Below, one piece after another: positions 12,401 to 27,400 of a stretch of DNA of 64,000 nt (position 1 is the stretch's first letter; each line of letters starts with the position of its first letter). The notes beneath the pieces were generated by a model. The model did not search any database. It was not told the DNA's origin and saw nothing but the letters and a program-made list of their open reading frames with translations. The stretch is from Hymenolepis diminuta. Taxonomy: Eukaryota > Platyhelminthes > Cestoda > Cyclophyllidea > Hymenolepididae. The stretch covers positions 772,399 to 836,398 of the forward strand of contig CAADRB010000011.1 in the NCBI GenBank assembly GCA_900708905.1, written 5' to 3'. The translations under genes and the position numbers were made by a program.

Positions 12401-15400
12401 CTGCAGCTGTCGTATGTACTCCCTGCAACATGGAGGTAAACAAACTTCCAGTGAATATACGTTTACGGACTTTCAATCTAGCCATCCCATTTGTATTATG
12501 GAAAATTGTGCCAATAGGGTTCTAGGAATATGCCCAATCTCCAGACTTATAGTTGGGGCAAACGCAAACAGATAAATACCCGATAGATTGTCAAGAGTTG
12601 AAACATATTGCTGATGCAAGTAATTATTGAACGCATCACTGGCGAGAATTGGGAATTCAATCCTCACTCTTCTGATGTTCTCATGATCGTCATAGAATTC
12701 AACAAAACTTCTCTTTTTTATTCATTCTCATTGATTACTATAGAGCACACAGGCACGAAAATGGTATCGTCTTTTCGAACATTTGCCCTTTAAAACTGCT
12801 GCTAGTTCAACAATTTCTACAAGTGTTAACGTGTAAGTCACCATGTACGTTGCTAAAATAAATGCTCTCCCTTATAATATAAACTTGCCATTTATAGTAG
12901 ACATTGATTTAATTCTTTAGTTCCATTTAATCCTCCTCCCTCCTGATTTATTGCCCTCTGTCACCTTGACATTTTCAATTTTGCCTTTTTTATTATTTTA
13001 TATAGTTTTTAGAACGGCAATTAAAATTCTTTTGAATAATTCAACTTTATTTAATCCATTCTATTTGTGGGACTGTAATAACTTCCTCCAAGGTTGTGGC
13101 GGTTGGTAAAAAATTCAAAGTACCGGAACAGGGTGATTTATTTCGGTTATTATATTTTACTATATTTTAATTGCAATCTTTTTTTCTGCCCGCTTTAAGC
13201 ATCGACAGATATATCCCGATTTCCATCCTAATATATAGAGGTGTGGGTGCAAAATCAGTTCCGATTATACAACTATAGAATCTGCCACATCGATGAAAGC
13301 TTATGTTGGAATATCTTTAAAATGGGATTAAATCCCATCACTATAATTAATTTTGGAGTCCGATCAAGTTAGTTTTGGAGATATCCCCTTACGAACCTAA
13401 TGATCTTCCTCAAGACTAACAGGATATAACAACCTTTCCCAAATTAGAAAATCAAGATATGAGTGGTGTATTGGACCGTTGTAAGGAATAAGACAGGAAG
13501 AGAGGCAAGATAAAAATTAAAACTTTAAAGCAGGGAATAATAGTCACCATAATGTGAACGGTAATGGAGTTGTAGTGAAAAGGCCAAATTGCGGTAAGCT
13601 AAGTTGAATTGTTCGCTTTGTGTTCTTTGCTCATCTTGTGAGTATAGGTAGCGTGGTTTAGATATATTTTCATTAATACGCGTCATCAATATCTGTACTG
13701 AAAACCAAGGCGTTTTCTTCACAAATTCTCATTTTAATTAGTTTTTGGGTCCTTGCAGTCCTGGTCGTATTCCTTCTTTCACACTTTTTTTGAAGTTGCT
13801 CCCTTTTCAGAGCATTAATTCAAGCGCTAAAAGTGCAGGTGTGCACTACGTAATCGCAAATTTTATTCCCTTCTCTTTTTTCTAGATGTACGTTTAAATA
13901 TACTTGTTTAAACGGAATTGAATCTGAGCCAATATCTTGGCAAGCTTTAATTTCGTCTTTGAAGATCCAAATAAACTGAGGTAAATAAAGTTATTATTCT
14001 GTTTACTACTTTTTGATTTATCGTTCAGTCTAATAGTAGTTAATTTTCATTTTTTTATTGAATAATTGGATCTGATATATGATTGGTATCGTTGTTATTC
14101 CAAGGAGTAACAGTTTTCTATCTCTGAATACGGTTTACTCATTCTTCATATTATTTCTCTAATGGCCTTCCAGTTTGCGATATTGGAAGAAACTATTTAT
14201 TCTGTTGGCTCTCTTTAGGAGTAGGCCATTATGCCACGCTCTAAGATTTAAACATTAAATAATTATGGCTTTGATTTTTTTCGTTTCATAGGTTCTGGTG
14301 GATTCTAAATCCTTAATTTGGGCAATATAAATGCCTGTATAATGCCCAATTGCCCAAGTGACGGTTTTGTCTTAACTCAGTGAGTTCTACATGTATCTAC
14401 GGTTAGCATTGTAAATCTGAGGTTTGCAAGAATATGATGGGTTCTTACTTAATTTCAGTATGGTATTCATTCTCGTAGTTCTAAATTGCAAATAGCTGTA
14501 CTAAGTCACGGGATTAGTTGGAACACTGTAAACTTCCTTGATAACGTCCACTTTAATGTCTTACACTTTTGTTATATTTGTTACCTATTGTAGACTCCTA
14601 GACAAATTACTAGTGATCTGTCCCAACTCCGAACATTGCAATGAGGTACTGTCACGTTGTGATCTTGAATCCCACCTAGTATACTGGTGTCGCGGCACCG
14701 TGGTACCCTGTTCCAACGCTAAAACTGGATGTCAATTCCGAGCAGCTAGAGCCCTTCAATCGGAGCATCGTCGTGAGTGTCGATTCCAACCCAGGACTCC
14801 TGGAACCACCCACGTTGCTGTTTCTGGAGGAAGTCCCATTGTTCGACCAATTGCAACGAAATCGGTGGTCAGGTTTGGGCCTATGCCCGGTAAGTAGCTA
14901 TTACAAGTTCATATAAAATTGATAAATGCTTAACTCATCTTTAAGTTCGCCTTCGTTCATTGGATTGCTATCAATCCGTGTGAATCCAGGGATTAGAATT
15001 GTCATGCAGATGCTGAGAAGAAAACATCTAAAATGTGGCCAGCAAGTCGTTATAGCGAAGCATTGAGTGATTGTTTAACATACAAGTTATGATTTATGGG
15101 AATCGGTCTGAGAATATGAAAATAAGGGTAGCTAGTGGAAGAAGTAGAAAGATGATTTAAAAGTGTGTAAGTGTTGTAAGACTCTTTTCCCAATTTCTCC
15201 AAACCCCTTTTCATCATTAAAACGTAAAACCTATGTGTCCATTTGACCGGACAATTTAACGTATACCAGTTTTATCAATAAATACGCCATTATTATAATC
15301 ATACGACCAATTATTGGCAGTATAGAACTAGTTAATGAGAGTAGCAGTCAGCTGAAAGGTGGGGGAAATGAGAAGAGTTATGCTAACCGTTTGTGCAAGT

Positions 15401-18400
15401 GTCAAATATTGCGGGTTGGTTCAATTGTAAAGTGCAAACCTGTTTCAGCGGTTGGCATAGTTAGGTGAAGGAATCCCCTAACAGATGAAAAGATCCTTCA
15501 AAATGAGAGATTGAATAGTTCCTCACGAGATATCCAAAAGTGAATATGAATCACCATTTCAACCTCAAACCGTATCGTCCTCAACATCTTGCTTTTTTCT
15601 CCGCCCTCAAGCTGTTCGACGAGTAGCAACCGAGGCTCCACTGATGTCAGCAGAAGGTAGCGCATTTGAGGAGACCACTCCCAGTCCTCCAACAACTGCG
15701 TCATCTATAGGGGGTGGCGGAGGTGTACGTTCCGCTTCTCACATCCGCGATTGTGAGGTCACCACTATCGAATTGCCCTGGAAACCCAACGCCAGCCTCG
15801 GAATCAGCTTTGTGGGAGGCTCGGACACACCCTTGGTGAATTTGCGTTTTTATAACATATTGATTTGCCTTCACATGATAAATCTGGTAATTCACTATTT
15901 GCCTCCATGTAGCTATGCATCGTGATTCAAGAAGTCTACTTGGATGGTATCGTTGCAATGGATGGGCGTCTACGACCTGGAGATCAAATTCTCGAGGTGA
16001 AATTATTTAATTTTTAAGCGGTTGATACAAATTGTAATTATTATTGACCAGAACATTTCTTTGCAAATCTGATCAAATGAGAGCGGATTGATTTTAAAAA
16101 TTAAGATAGTAAATCTCTTATATTGCTCGTTGTAGCTAAAGTAAAATATATCTCTTCGTTTAAAATAGTGCTTTTCTCTAATATATGGAAGGTGGAAGTT
16201 GTGCCTCAGAAATTTTCATTGAGATATGCGTTTTGACATATTCGACCGGAAGTCCATGTTAAGTGTTAAAGTGGACTTTTTTATTATTTGTGCTCTCAGT
16301 TGTCCTTCAGACGCATATTTAATTAATTTCAATCTTAACTGCTTACTGTTGGTTTTGAAGTTCAATAAAAACTAAATGACACTAGAGCCAAACTTTTTAC
16401 ACATTACCAGAGAAAGGTGTTTCTGATCTTTTCAGACTGTGTCTATTTGCTGAAAGCTTTGAACGATCAACATTAAATTAGAAAAAAAAGTTTCCCATCT
16501 GAGAAATTACACTTTGTATATAACTTCAGAACTATTTATTTAAGCCGTATTATGTTACACACTAACCCACAATTTTTAACAGATGCAAAAATTATCTCGA
16601 AAATGCTACGTGTACATTACTGTATCTGTTTCTCTGCTGTAATTGATCTATGCAGGTTTTGTTTTGGTCATTAGTATTTTCTTCTAATAATCGTTCGCTC
16701 ACAGCAGTAGCACCACTAATGATGACAGAAAATGTCATAATTGCAGTAGCTTTGTTCATCGAATCTGTTAGAGAGAGAGGAAAAGTTGTCCACTATTTAT
16801 AGTTCCTATCTCTATTGATTTGTATACATTTTATCATCAATGCTCGTTATTTCCTTATTATTTTCTGGGATATGGACTTTTGTATCGTAGTGCCTTGTTA
16901 GCTTTCGGACTTAAAACATTTATTTATCTATCTCTAAATTTGAAAATAATTGGAAACTTCTTTAGCTGAATTTTTTTCAGTAATCCATCTGTTGATCACT
17001 TTTAAATAGCCTATTTTGGCACAATCAATTACTAGATACTCACCTTTGGATTTCAAGTCTGTTCTTGAGAAGAAAGTTGCATCACTGTGATATAATTAAA
17101 TTATTACTGTGTTATCATAATGGAACAAAATCTAACCATCTACACGGTTGAATAATTTTGGAGTATTCTCCTCCATTTTTCACGTTCTGCAGCTCGGAAT
17201 TTGAAATTCAATGAACATAAAAATAGTGAGGGGAAAAAAGTAGAGCCAATTTGTAGTTGGATTTAATATTACCAATAATCATTTTTTCTGGCTAATTGTA
17301 ATTAATGTTCGGTTTTATAATTTCGCTTTTTTCAGTTAATTCGCTTTCTGCTAACAGTGTTTTTTTTTTTCATATTAACTATTTAAACTATTAACTATTT
17401 AATTTCAAAAGAGTATTCAGCGGGTAATTTGGGTTTTGTAGAAATCCAATACTGTTTGTGAATACCTATTTGTTAGAGTCAACTAGCCTGGAGGTTTTTC
17501 AAGTGTTTGATTTATATCAACAATCATCTCCTTTGTGATCTTGTGATATTTCTTAATTCTCTTATCGATTTGTCCCAATTCTCAGGCACACATTTGCGGC
17601 CAATCCTTCCACGATTTTTGTCCTAAATTCAACCAGGATATTTTTTTCACCTTTTTACGGGACTGAAACCTTCCCCTAAATCTTCTAATACAAACAGTCA
17701 CGCTAAATTCACTCCACATTTTTTTTAGTGATGAAGTGAGGCAATATCTTAGAGTCTCTTCTTCCTTCCTAATTTTTATCTAAAAATTAACATTAAGAAT
17801 ATTTCTATAGACCAGGAACGGTCTTCGATTGTTGGTTTTCAAATTCCGTTTATCCATTTGTGATTGCTTAATCAAAGAGAAAAAAACTTCTTGTTAGTTT
17901 AATTATTATAGTCAAGTTAAATATGATGCATGAGCAGAATATCTGTTTTCCCAATTTTGAGGAAAAACCAGTGTGCTAAATGGTTGAATAATTTTGCAAC
18001 GCTGACGTTGATGTATACTTTTTGTTGAAGCGTAGAATTTGCGCATATTAAAAATAAAAATCAGCGAGAAATAAAATAAAAGTGAATTTTTTTCAGCGTT
18101 CAATGTAGCTAAATGGAAATGATGTTTGGTTTAACAATGTCGATTTTTAGCAAATTCGTTCAGTCTTGCTAGAATATTTTATCTAATTATGAGAGCTTAT
18201 TTAGTATCCAAATCACAATGAAAAATTAGTTTTCAATTTATTTAATCGGAAGTTCAATGCGTTTATAAAATTGTGGCTTTTTGTTCATGTACAAATTTAA
18301 TTAATTGATCTATACGATGTTACTTTATTCTTATTGACTCCCGATGACGTCATTATACTCGTGTAATTATGCTTATCATCGACCCGGATCTGTATTTCAT

Positions 18401-21400
18401 CCCACGTCAATGTTAATGACCTTACCACAAATACTCCAACGGAACTCTGTTTATCTAGCGCTTAATTGATAAACAAATGTGATAGTTTGAAAAAAATCAT
18501 ATTAGAGTTTTCAGTTTCAGAGCCATGTTAAATTAGTATTGATTTTTATACAAGTTGCTGCAATCTCCATGTGAAGTAACCTGCATTAGGGTACACAGAC
18601 CCTGATAGGTCAGGAATTTTCGAGTTTTCATTCCTGTCTTTGTTCCTTGGTACTTACCTGCAGCATTTTTACACTATGAAGTTTGTTTACACACCCATTT
18701 CAACTGAAATCAACTTGGAAATATCACATCTTTGACCTTTCGACCAGTGTAATCTTTTTTTAAATTTAACGGCTTTACAATTTTCTTAAATTCTATTAGT
18801 GTATTTAAAGACACTTTGAATGGTGTTAAACGTCCAAATGCTGTCGAAAATTTGCAGTGTTAGCTTTCTTCCGCCCGTAAACTAGAATAATTTTCATGAC
18901 CACGATGGCATCTGCTGTTTCCTTTCTACACGTTTAGTGTATTTAAAGCTGGTTTTCTTCGTCTTTTTTTAAACCCTATTTTTGGGAGAGCAAGGTTTCT
19001 AATATCGAATAAGTGACCATTTACCCCGAAAGGTAAAGTTCCTGCAGAGAAGATTAATAGCAGATCGTTTTAAATGGCCTCGTATTGGAGGCATCGTACC
19101 TATTCTAGAATTTACATGTTGAGTTCCTCCCAAAGGTTAATTACTCTACCAACTTTTCTGATACTAAACCTTTTAAAATTCTGATGAAGTGCATATGTTC
19201 GTATGTTCCAACAAAGTATGCCTATTAGGTGTGAATGTCCAAACCCAATTAAAAGTTCAAAAATCTTTGTTTTCTATCGTTTATAGTCAAAAGTAGTTTT
19301 CACATTTAATGCCATCTATAGCTTTTTTCGGAAAATTTTCCACACTTATCCACAATTTTGAACAAAAAGCGATTGTTTTTATTAGTATCAAATAAGTGAC
19401 TGTTTCAGTTTGAAGGGCCAAGTTTTCAGTTTGATAGTTAATGGCTCGGAGTTTCTTCCCCCAATTGATATGGTCATGGAAATTAACTTTACGGTTAGAA
19501 ATGTTTTTATAACTCATCTAATTAGGGTTACCTACGTTTTGTACTGATTTCAGAAACCACAAGGTATATTCCCCAAATGGGCCATTTATATATACAAAAC
19601 GAACTCGATTTAACTAAATTGCCAGGGAATTAGTAGAGAAAATCATTTCAGTGAGAAATACTGTTTTCTTCTGACACCTAAGTGGCAAGAAACTTTTCTT
19701 GTGAGATCGTATTTTTGCTTAATTAGATTTGGGGAAGATGGATTACAAGAAAAACAATTATTCCATTATTTCTCGTTGAAAAAAAGTAGTTTGTATTAAT
19801 ATAGTTAATAGGTTACAGAAATGTCTGACAATAAGTGAGGGGCTTCTAAAGTCAACTTTTCACTCGTAATGTCTTGTTAAAGCATATGATTAGAACTTCG
19901 TAATGTTGTGATATCAGTAGGCTTTAGCTGCTAGCTGATTGCTAACAAACTGGAACACAAAGGCGCAGAACTCTAAACTGCTTATTTCCCAGTATCTTAG
20001 CAACCATGTTAAGGTCGGAAGAAAAACTGAGTAATTCTCTTTGGTAAGTCCAGCAATGGACTATGATTGCATCATAATAACATAGTTTGAATAGAAATCG
20101 ACAATTGATTCTTGAAGCAGCAGGAGAATATTAAGCACTTATTCTGAGTTCTATATTAAACCAGCATAGGAAAATATTGAAGGGAGGCAGTTTTATCAGA
20201 ATAATAGCTCACTACTTCAATCGACCTTTGATTTGTTTATTTTAAATCCTTTAAATATGGTAAAATACTTTTTTCCCTTGAAGAACGCCGGTATTTTTTT
20301 CCCCAAACTATTTAAGAACCAAATGAAGATAACATCCTCTGCCGCTTAATACCTAACTGCTTTTTTATGCCATGTTTTTGTCCTCCTAAATACGCAAAAA
20401 AGATAACTCCCTCAGTTACCTGATCTATGTGTTGTTTTTTCCTCCCTTCAGGCGCTAAGGGTTTTGCTTCTTTAGGGTCAATGATTAAAAAGAGACTTTG
20501 AGAGGTTGGCCCTGATTCAAAATTTCAATTTAACGATGTCACGGCTTTTATGCTTAGTTGATCATAGATATGGGACAAATTTATAAATGAGTCGATTTCA
20601 CTGTAGATAAACTAAGGACATAATTTTTGTTTAAATGAGACTACTTACAAAGAAAATCTCTCAGGTCCATTAGGGTTAATAACTCTACTAGGATAGAATT
20701 AAAGGTATCTTATAGCCGCTCTTTTGAGAAACACGCATTCCTTATCACTCTATTTTTTGATAGGCATATGCGTTAATCACTATTTTAATCCATTTTCTGA
20801 ACCACTTTTGATGATTATAAACGGTAAACTCTATTTTTCCTTCGCTCTTAATGTTTTTACCCTGCGGTTTCAAATCCCGATGTCTTTAATTTCTTCTAAG
20901 GCTGATAATTGAATGTTTCTATATATCCGTTTTTTAATTATGTGAGGTCATTAATTTGTAGATCAGCAAAATGAAATGTGTTGTGTTCATGGCTCCGTTA
21001 TTAATCTGTCCCTTACAGTAACTAATGTCTCCATTTTTAGGCCAATGGAATAGATTTGACGCAAGCGACTCACCACCAAGCCCGAACAGCTCTCACTTCA
21101 GTCGGTGGAGGAGTTGCACGTTCATTTGAACTCACTGTTTATCGTGAAAGAGCGTTGGTGTCCGAATGTGGCGGAAGTTCAAGTTCCGGAAGCTCTGGAA
21201 GGCGTCGCTTTGGCTCCACTCCTGAGAATCCTTTTGAGAGAGAAGGTTAGATCATTCAGTTTTATAATGCGCGATCTAATTGATGTCTCCTACGTTTGTA
21301 TTTTAACAAGTCCGCATTTCATTAGCGATTCTTTCTACATTGTATATTTTTCATTGAAAATTCTTTTACTTATTCTTTTTGCGTAATGATTATGTTGAGC

Positions 21401-24400
21401 TTAAAAGTGAACTTATTCTCTTCTTTATTGGTCTTGATATCTATAATTTGATAAATCCCCTGCTCTTACGCACATGACTAGATTTCTTTCATTTTTGTCC
21501 AAATACTTCCCTTTTAAGAAAGTTTATTTCTGCTTCAAATCTGTTTCGTTAGACTAGTTATATCCTTAAATATAATTTATGTCGTTGTATATAATTAAAA
21601 CCTTAAATTATCAGTCATAACTGATATGCTAATAAGGTAGGCGTTATCTTTACTTTGCTCTCTTTCCTCGTAATATTATTGGATTTCGTGTATTTAATAA
21701 ATAAAGGAATTTTACACAAGAGGATTTTATTTACATATTAGAATGGAATTCATTCTCATGACCGCTGACTCTTAACAGATTTGGTTTATCGGAATTGCGC
21801 TGATTTTCTTGTATTTCAAATGATTCAAAAAACGTCCAAGTCCATTAAGTTGATTGTTAAGAACACCAGAATAAAGTAGAGCATGGGTCTTTCAGTAAGC
21901 TCTGATAAGAGGCTCACAGTCTATCTTGTTGGCCAGAGTTATTCGGTGCGGCTATCACACCAGTGGATAGGCACCAATGTGCATCAATTTTATTACCTCT
22001 CACCCTACGAGTGTGAATGCTCACGTAGTCATTTTTCCATAATCGTAGGTAATTAGACATATCATGTTCGTTTTAGTTTTATGGATTATAACCAAATTCT
22101 CATATTGTCTAATTTTGCAGTATTTGTGATTTAAAATTTCCGCTTTTCGTAACACGTTATTTTCAAGTAAGTCGGCTTTGCTAGTTAACAATCTTCACAA
22201 TCCATCTTCATTAGCTCTCCCCCCTGACATTTGTTGTTGCTAGGCTGAAGTCATTAAGGTAAAGCTGTCATCCTTATACCGAACTTCTCTTTACCCACTT
22301 ACCTACTTACCCGCTATTTAGCTAACCCTCAAACAGCTACCTAGAAAAAGTAAACTAAACAAAAGTAATTTTCCTTCGGTAATTCACACAAAAATAACTT
22401 GTCTTTTTTTCTTCCATACACACATCTCAGCTTAAGGTGAAATCAAAAACGTTTTCTTAACGTTTTTAATTAACCCCTCCCCCCTTATTTTTAGTTAAGT
22501 TCAGTTTAGACATCTCAAAGTAAATGTTTTAATGGTCAACATTTTATTAAATTTTTAGAAATACTGCAAGTGACCTTGATGAAGCGTTCGGACAAGAGAC
22601 TGGGCATTAAACTGGTTGGTAAAAAGTAAGAAGTGGTGATTGTTTGTTAATATATGTTTAATTTACCATGTTGCTGTTAGTTATGGTAGCTCCACATATT
22701 ATGGAAAGTTTGATTGATTTAATTTCTATGTTCTTTCAATAAATAATCTGGAAAATGCATAGCGGAAAGGATTTTTTTATTTTTATGACTCTATTTTGGG
22801 TATCAGCTTGTAACAGAAGTCCATTTTTTCAATTAGAATTAAAATGAAAGTTTTGTTAAGCATACATTTATTTAGTGTTTAACATAGTCATCACTTTTTT
22901 AATCACATCTTCCCTTAGAATTTAGCCAGTTTGGACCCATAAAAAGAAACTAGCTTTATTTCGACCTCTTCTCTTCTCTTGAAGTAAGCCCTTGTCTCAT
23001 TAAATAATTCCGTAAGCTCCTGAAAAGATGAAATCGGTTGGTGCAAGAGAAGATCGAGAGAATATGGTGAGTGATGCATGACTTCCCAGCCAAATTCTTC
23101 AAAGAGATTTCTGGTTGCTCTTGAAGTGTGGGGTCTGGCACTCTCATGGTGCAGAATCAATCCTTTTTGTTTGATCAAAGAAGGCCGTTTTTCCTGTTTT
23201 TAACTGCTTTTAAATGAGTTAGCTGCTGACAGTAGACTTCACATGTTATTGTTTGATTGTCACTCATTAGTTCATAATAAACAATTCCCTTCAAATCCCA
23301 CCATACACACCCGAAAAAAGAATTTTGTTCGGGTGCAGTCCCAAGTTGTCTCGGTTTTGGAATCGGCTTTGAACCACTGCCTGGATTTAGCCACCGTCTT
23401 TTCCGCTTAACATCATTGTAAAGGATTCACCACTTCTCGTCGCCGTCAGTTATAAATCGGTCTAAAAAAGGTGCCTGAAGTTCACGAGAACGCAGTGAAA
23501 CACAACAGGTCACAGGTTGTTGCTTGTTGATTTCTGACAAATAGTGTAGGACCCATTTCCCAGCCTTTGAGACTTTGCCTTTGTGTCTTTTCATCTCCCT
23601 ATATATGGTCATATGGCGGCTTACGTTAAAGGTTTTGCTCAGTCCTCAAGTTCTCAAGTAGTGCAGGTTGGATTTTCATCAATGCCAACTTGCAATTGCT
23701 CAGAATTGAGTTTTAGCATCCTGCTCTCAGTTCGTCTTTCAGGCTGAAGTCATTCTTTTTGAAACGCGAAAACGACCTTCTGGAGGTCTTCATTCACGGC
23801 ATCATTTCCATAAGTGTCTTTGAGTGTTTTGCTGATGAGCTTGCCGTATTTCCTTTATGAAATTAAAACAGTAAAATATGCCTGATATGGTCTGTGGAGT
23901 ATACATTAGGGCTAGAAATAGTTATTAATAACAATAATTATCACATAATCTGAAAGAAGAAATAATATTTTATTAATTATCATAGATAAGCATACACCAT
24001 GCCGATGTATAACTAATACTCATAGTAGTGTTTGTCAACTCTCATCTTGGTTAGAGGAATAACACTCTGGCTTCTTTTTGATGAGAAACTCATATTCTCC
24101 TCTTCTAGTAAATTTTACCCAGTATATTTTGTCATTCCATCCACTAGATGTGCGATGATGAGTATCGAAGCTGTGATCTCCGATTTTGAGGACTTGAACA
24201 TTGGCCAAGGTCATAGGAATAATCCTATTTCCTAAATTATTATACTAATTTTCTATCCTCGCTTCTTTTAGAAACCTACCAGGAGTGTACATTTTGGGTC
24301 TAGTGCCAGACAGTGAAGCGGATCTCGACGGTCGTTTGAATAAGGACGATCGCATCCTCGAAATCAACGGAATCGATCTTCGGGAGGGTACACAGGAAGA

Positions 24401-27400
24401 GGCTGCCAACATAATCCGCGTAAGTGCTTGCTCAAAATCCCTTTCTTTGTTTTAATTGGTCTACCAAGTGTTTAACTATTCTTCTGTTGACTATTACCAA
24501 CTTTTGTGACCCTAATAATGAATTTGATTCCAACTCATGCTATGCATTATACTGTTTTGTCTTGCTATACATATATATAAGTGTGGTCATTCCCCTTTAT
24601 GGATAAATAATGGATTGACCTAGGTTCACGTTTTTTGCACTACCGATTCTTTTTCTAGATTACTGCTTTGCTTTATCTTACAGATAAAGCAGAAATCCTG
24701 TGTGACCGATATAGTTTCATTTTGTTTAGAAGAACAACAAATGAAGCCGCTGTCTGAAGTTTGTTTTTTTCTGTGTGTGCTATCGGTCTGCGGCATCTTT
24801 TTTCCTAATTTTGTGGGGATTGATTCCGACTAATTAAAACTCGTCTTTCCTCTTTGAGCCAATTTTTTTGCATTTTATATTAAAGAGCATATTCTGTATT
24901 GCACATCTAAAATGATATCAACATTTTTTTTATCGCATCATTTTTTTCACATTCCGTATGTAATCTAAATGGTGTAATTTCAGTAATTTAATTCAATACT
25001 CACTCTTGACTACGAATCTTGACGGATATGTTTTATTTATTCTCACTCTTAACTGAAGCGAAATTCAATTACACTTTATTGTATTTATTGGAGGGTGTCC
25101 ATTTCTCTGTCCGAACTCTCTGTGAATTACGTCCAAATAAAACTATATTTGTGTCGCTGATGATTGATTTATATGGTAATATGTCCGTCTGTGATGATTT
25201 AAAAGAACTGTCATTTATCTGCCTGCGTGATAGACTGAGTAAACATATGCAGTGGCATCTTCTTTCTCATCCAGAAAGTTTGTTCTCCCAAGATTAATCC
25301 AAGTTCTGGTGAACACGAATCAACGTAGTTTGTTTCTGAATGTATTCTAAACAGTTTGCACTGTTTCTTGTTTTTTTGTCTACATTTAACTGTTATTTTA
25401 CCAACCTTCCTGACCTGTAAGGTACAAATCGAAATTTCCATACCTACATTTTATTTTAAATCTGATAAATAGAAGTTTCGGTATGCCGGTCTCAATGATG
25501 CCTCATCTAGTCGCCATATCTTTCTCCCCCCTCTTGTGATCATTGAGTTTTTTTAAAACTGGGAAGGTCAATGGCTTAGCAAGTTTTCTCCATCCTACAT
25601 TGCTGGTACTAAGCTAGAACTATATGGTTGATCCTCCTTATATCCAGGTCCATTTTACTCCTGACATCTTGGCAGGTGGTCTGGAGGAAACTAAAAGTTA
25701 ATCTGTCATCTGTGATTTGACCCTCAAAGTCACTCATTTGAAAGACATATTAGTATAAATATTTTTTATTCCACTATTTATTCTACTGAAGCCATGTTAA
25801 TTAAAATGAGATTGCTATTTCAATGACCACTTAGCATTACTGAAATAGAAAATTAAGGAATTTAAAGTTGGTGTTAAATGAAGTATAAGAAAGATCAACT
25901 CTACTTAATTTTGCACTAAGTAACGATGCTCAGCGAAAGAAAATTAATGAATTTTTCCAGTGGTTATTGATATTTTAACTATTTTATAAGCCTAGCTTTA
26001 TACTTTCCTTTGATATTTACACTGGTCGGTGTATACGCCCAGTTGATAATAAAGTGGTAATATTATAACACCATAATACAGTTTAGAGGTGCCTGTGAGA
26101 TTCCTCTGTTGAATTTTGTATGCTTAGTTTGTTATATTACACAAAATGGAATCTTTTAACAGATATTTAGTGATATATAAAGGCAATCATTGTAGTTGAA
26201 TATTTATTGCGTTTCCTACTGTGTACTGAAATGTCCGAAGTAATAAGCTGGCAACCCTTTAAAATCTGGAGTGGCTTATGGTCCATTCCAGAGCCGCGTA
26301 ATCTACCTACTTCGATGTTTCCCAAGTTAGAACTCGAAAAGTTACTGAATACGTACAAACAAGTGTGTTACTGTGATTCAATATCCTGTTGACCATTAAA
26401 TATTATCGCATAGACAGCCGAGGTTAGGGCCAGCTAGTGAGTCCAATACAAATAGATTGTAGGGATGCTTGTCTATTACGAAGGTCACTACCAAATTTTT
26501 GAACGAGAATCACTGATAATGAGACGAAGAAAAGTTTGAAGACATTGTCTCTAAAGAACTTTAATTTTCTTCAATACTTCAAGTTCCGGCCGCTTTTTTT
26601 CTAGAATAAGATTAGCAAAAGGCTTTATCTAATATATCCATAACCCTCTTTTGGTGTAAGACTGCGTGATTTAACAAACTATGCGCTTTAAACATTCCTG
26701 AATTTTAATGCTCTCATTTAATTCTAGGCAGAGTAAAAGTCATTTGGGCATCTATAATAGAGTCCATTGATTATCAAATGACCTTTTCAGATTGTCCACT
26801 TAGCAAGATATGGGAATTACTGCGTACAAAAGACTATAACATCATATACGGGCTGCATAAGACATCTGGGGACACATTATGCACTTCTCGAAAAACAGAA
26901 AATGAAACTTTTAATGGTTGAAACTTACGATTTCTTGTAGAAAAGTAAATGTAATATTAACCTAGGTTTTATTCTATGCATCCTTCTTCGACTTCTATCA
27001 CCGAGCTCTGATCAAGTTAGGTGGTCTTTATTGATGTCCTCCATTGCTCGGGCTATATTGCTTTTGCTTACATGAGAGAGGAGGAATTGGTGTTATGGGG
27101 ATGCTTATTCACTTCCTTTTCAACCACGCCCCACCCCACACGTAATAATTAAGAGGATTAAGGTCTGACGAGTAGGGAGGCTGTCGTAAGTTTGGTGTGA
27201 CATGATGATGAAAATTCTGGATCATCCAATGGTGGGTATTGAGAGCTTTGTGAGATGGAGCTGAATCTTGTTGGAAGACACAAAGAAGTCATTGTGCATT
27301 GGCAACACTGTCTATCTGAGGCGACTTAACGATGGTTAGAAGAGTCTCGACATGGGCATCTGGATCTGCATTGACTCTAAGGCCCTGTGGGAAAAGTGGA

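Larger units (their letters stand above)
3449..14593. other. LNX intron, 11.1 kb
   Basis: The intron is phase 2 and the longest in the window. It contains the candidate alternative 5' exon (4785-5002), one copy of an LTR-like dispersed repeat (5480-5800) and a tRNA-like repeat (8775-8840). The remainder is AT-rich, and I see no conserved coding segment in it. Confidence 0.75.

Noticed and set aside
25019..25297. 92-codon plus-strand open frame in an LNX intron
   Set aside because: No recognisable domain, no splice signals, and it lies in AT-rich intron sequence.
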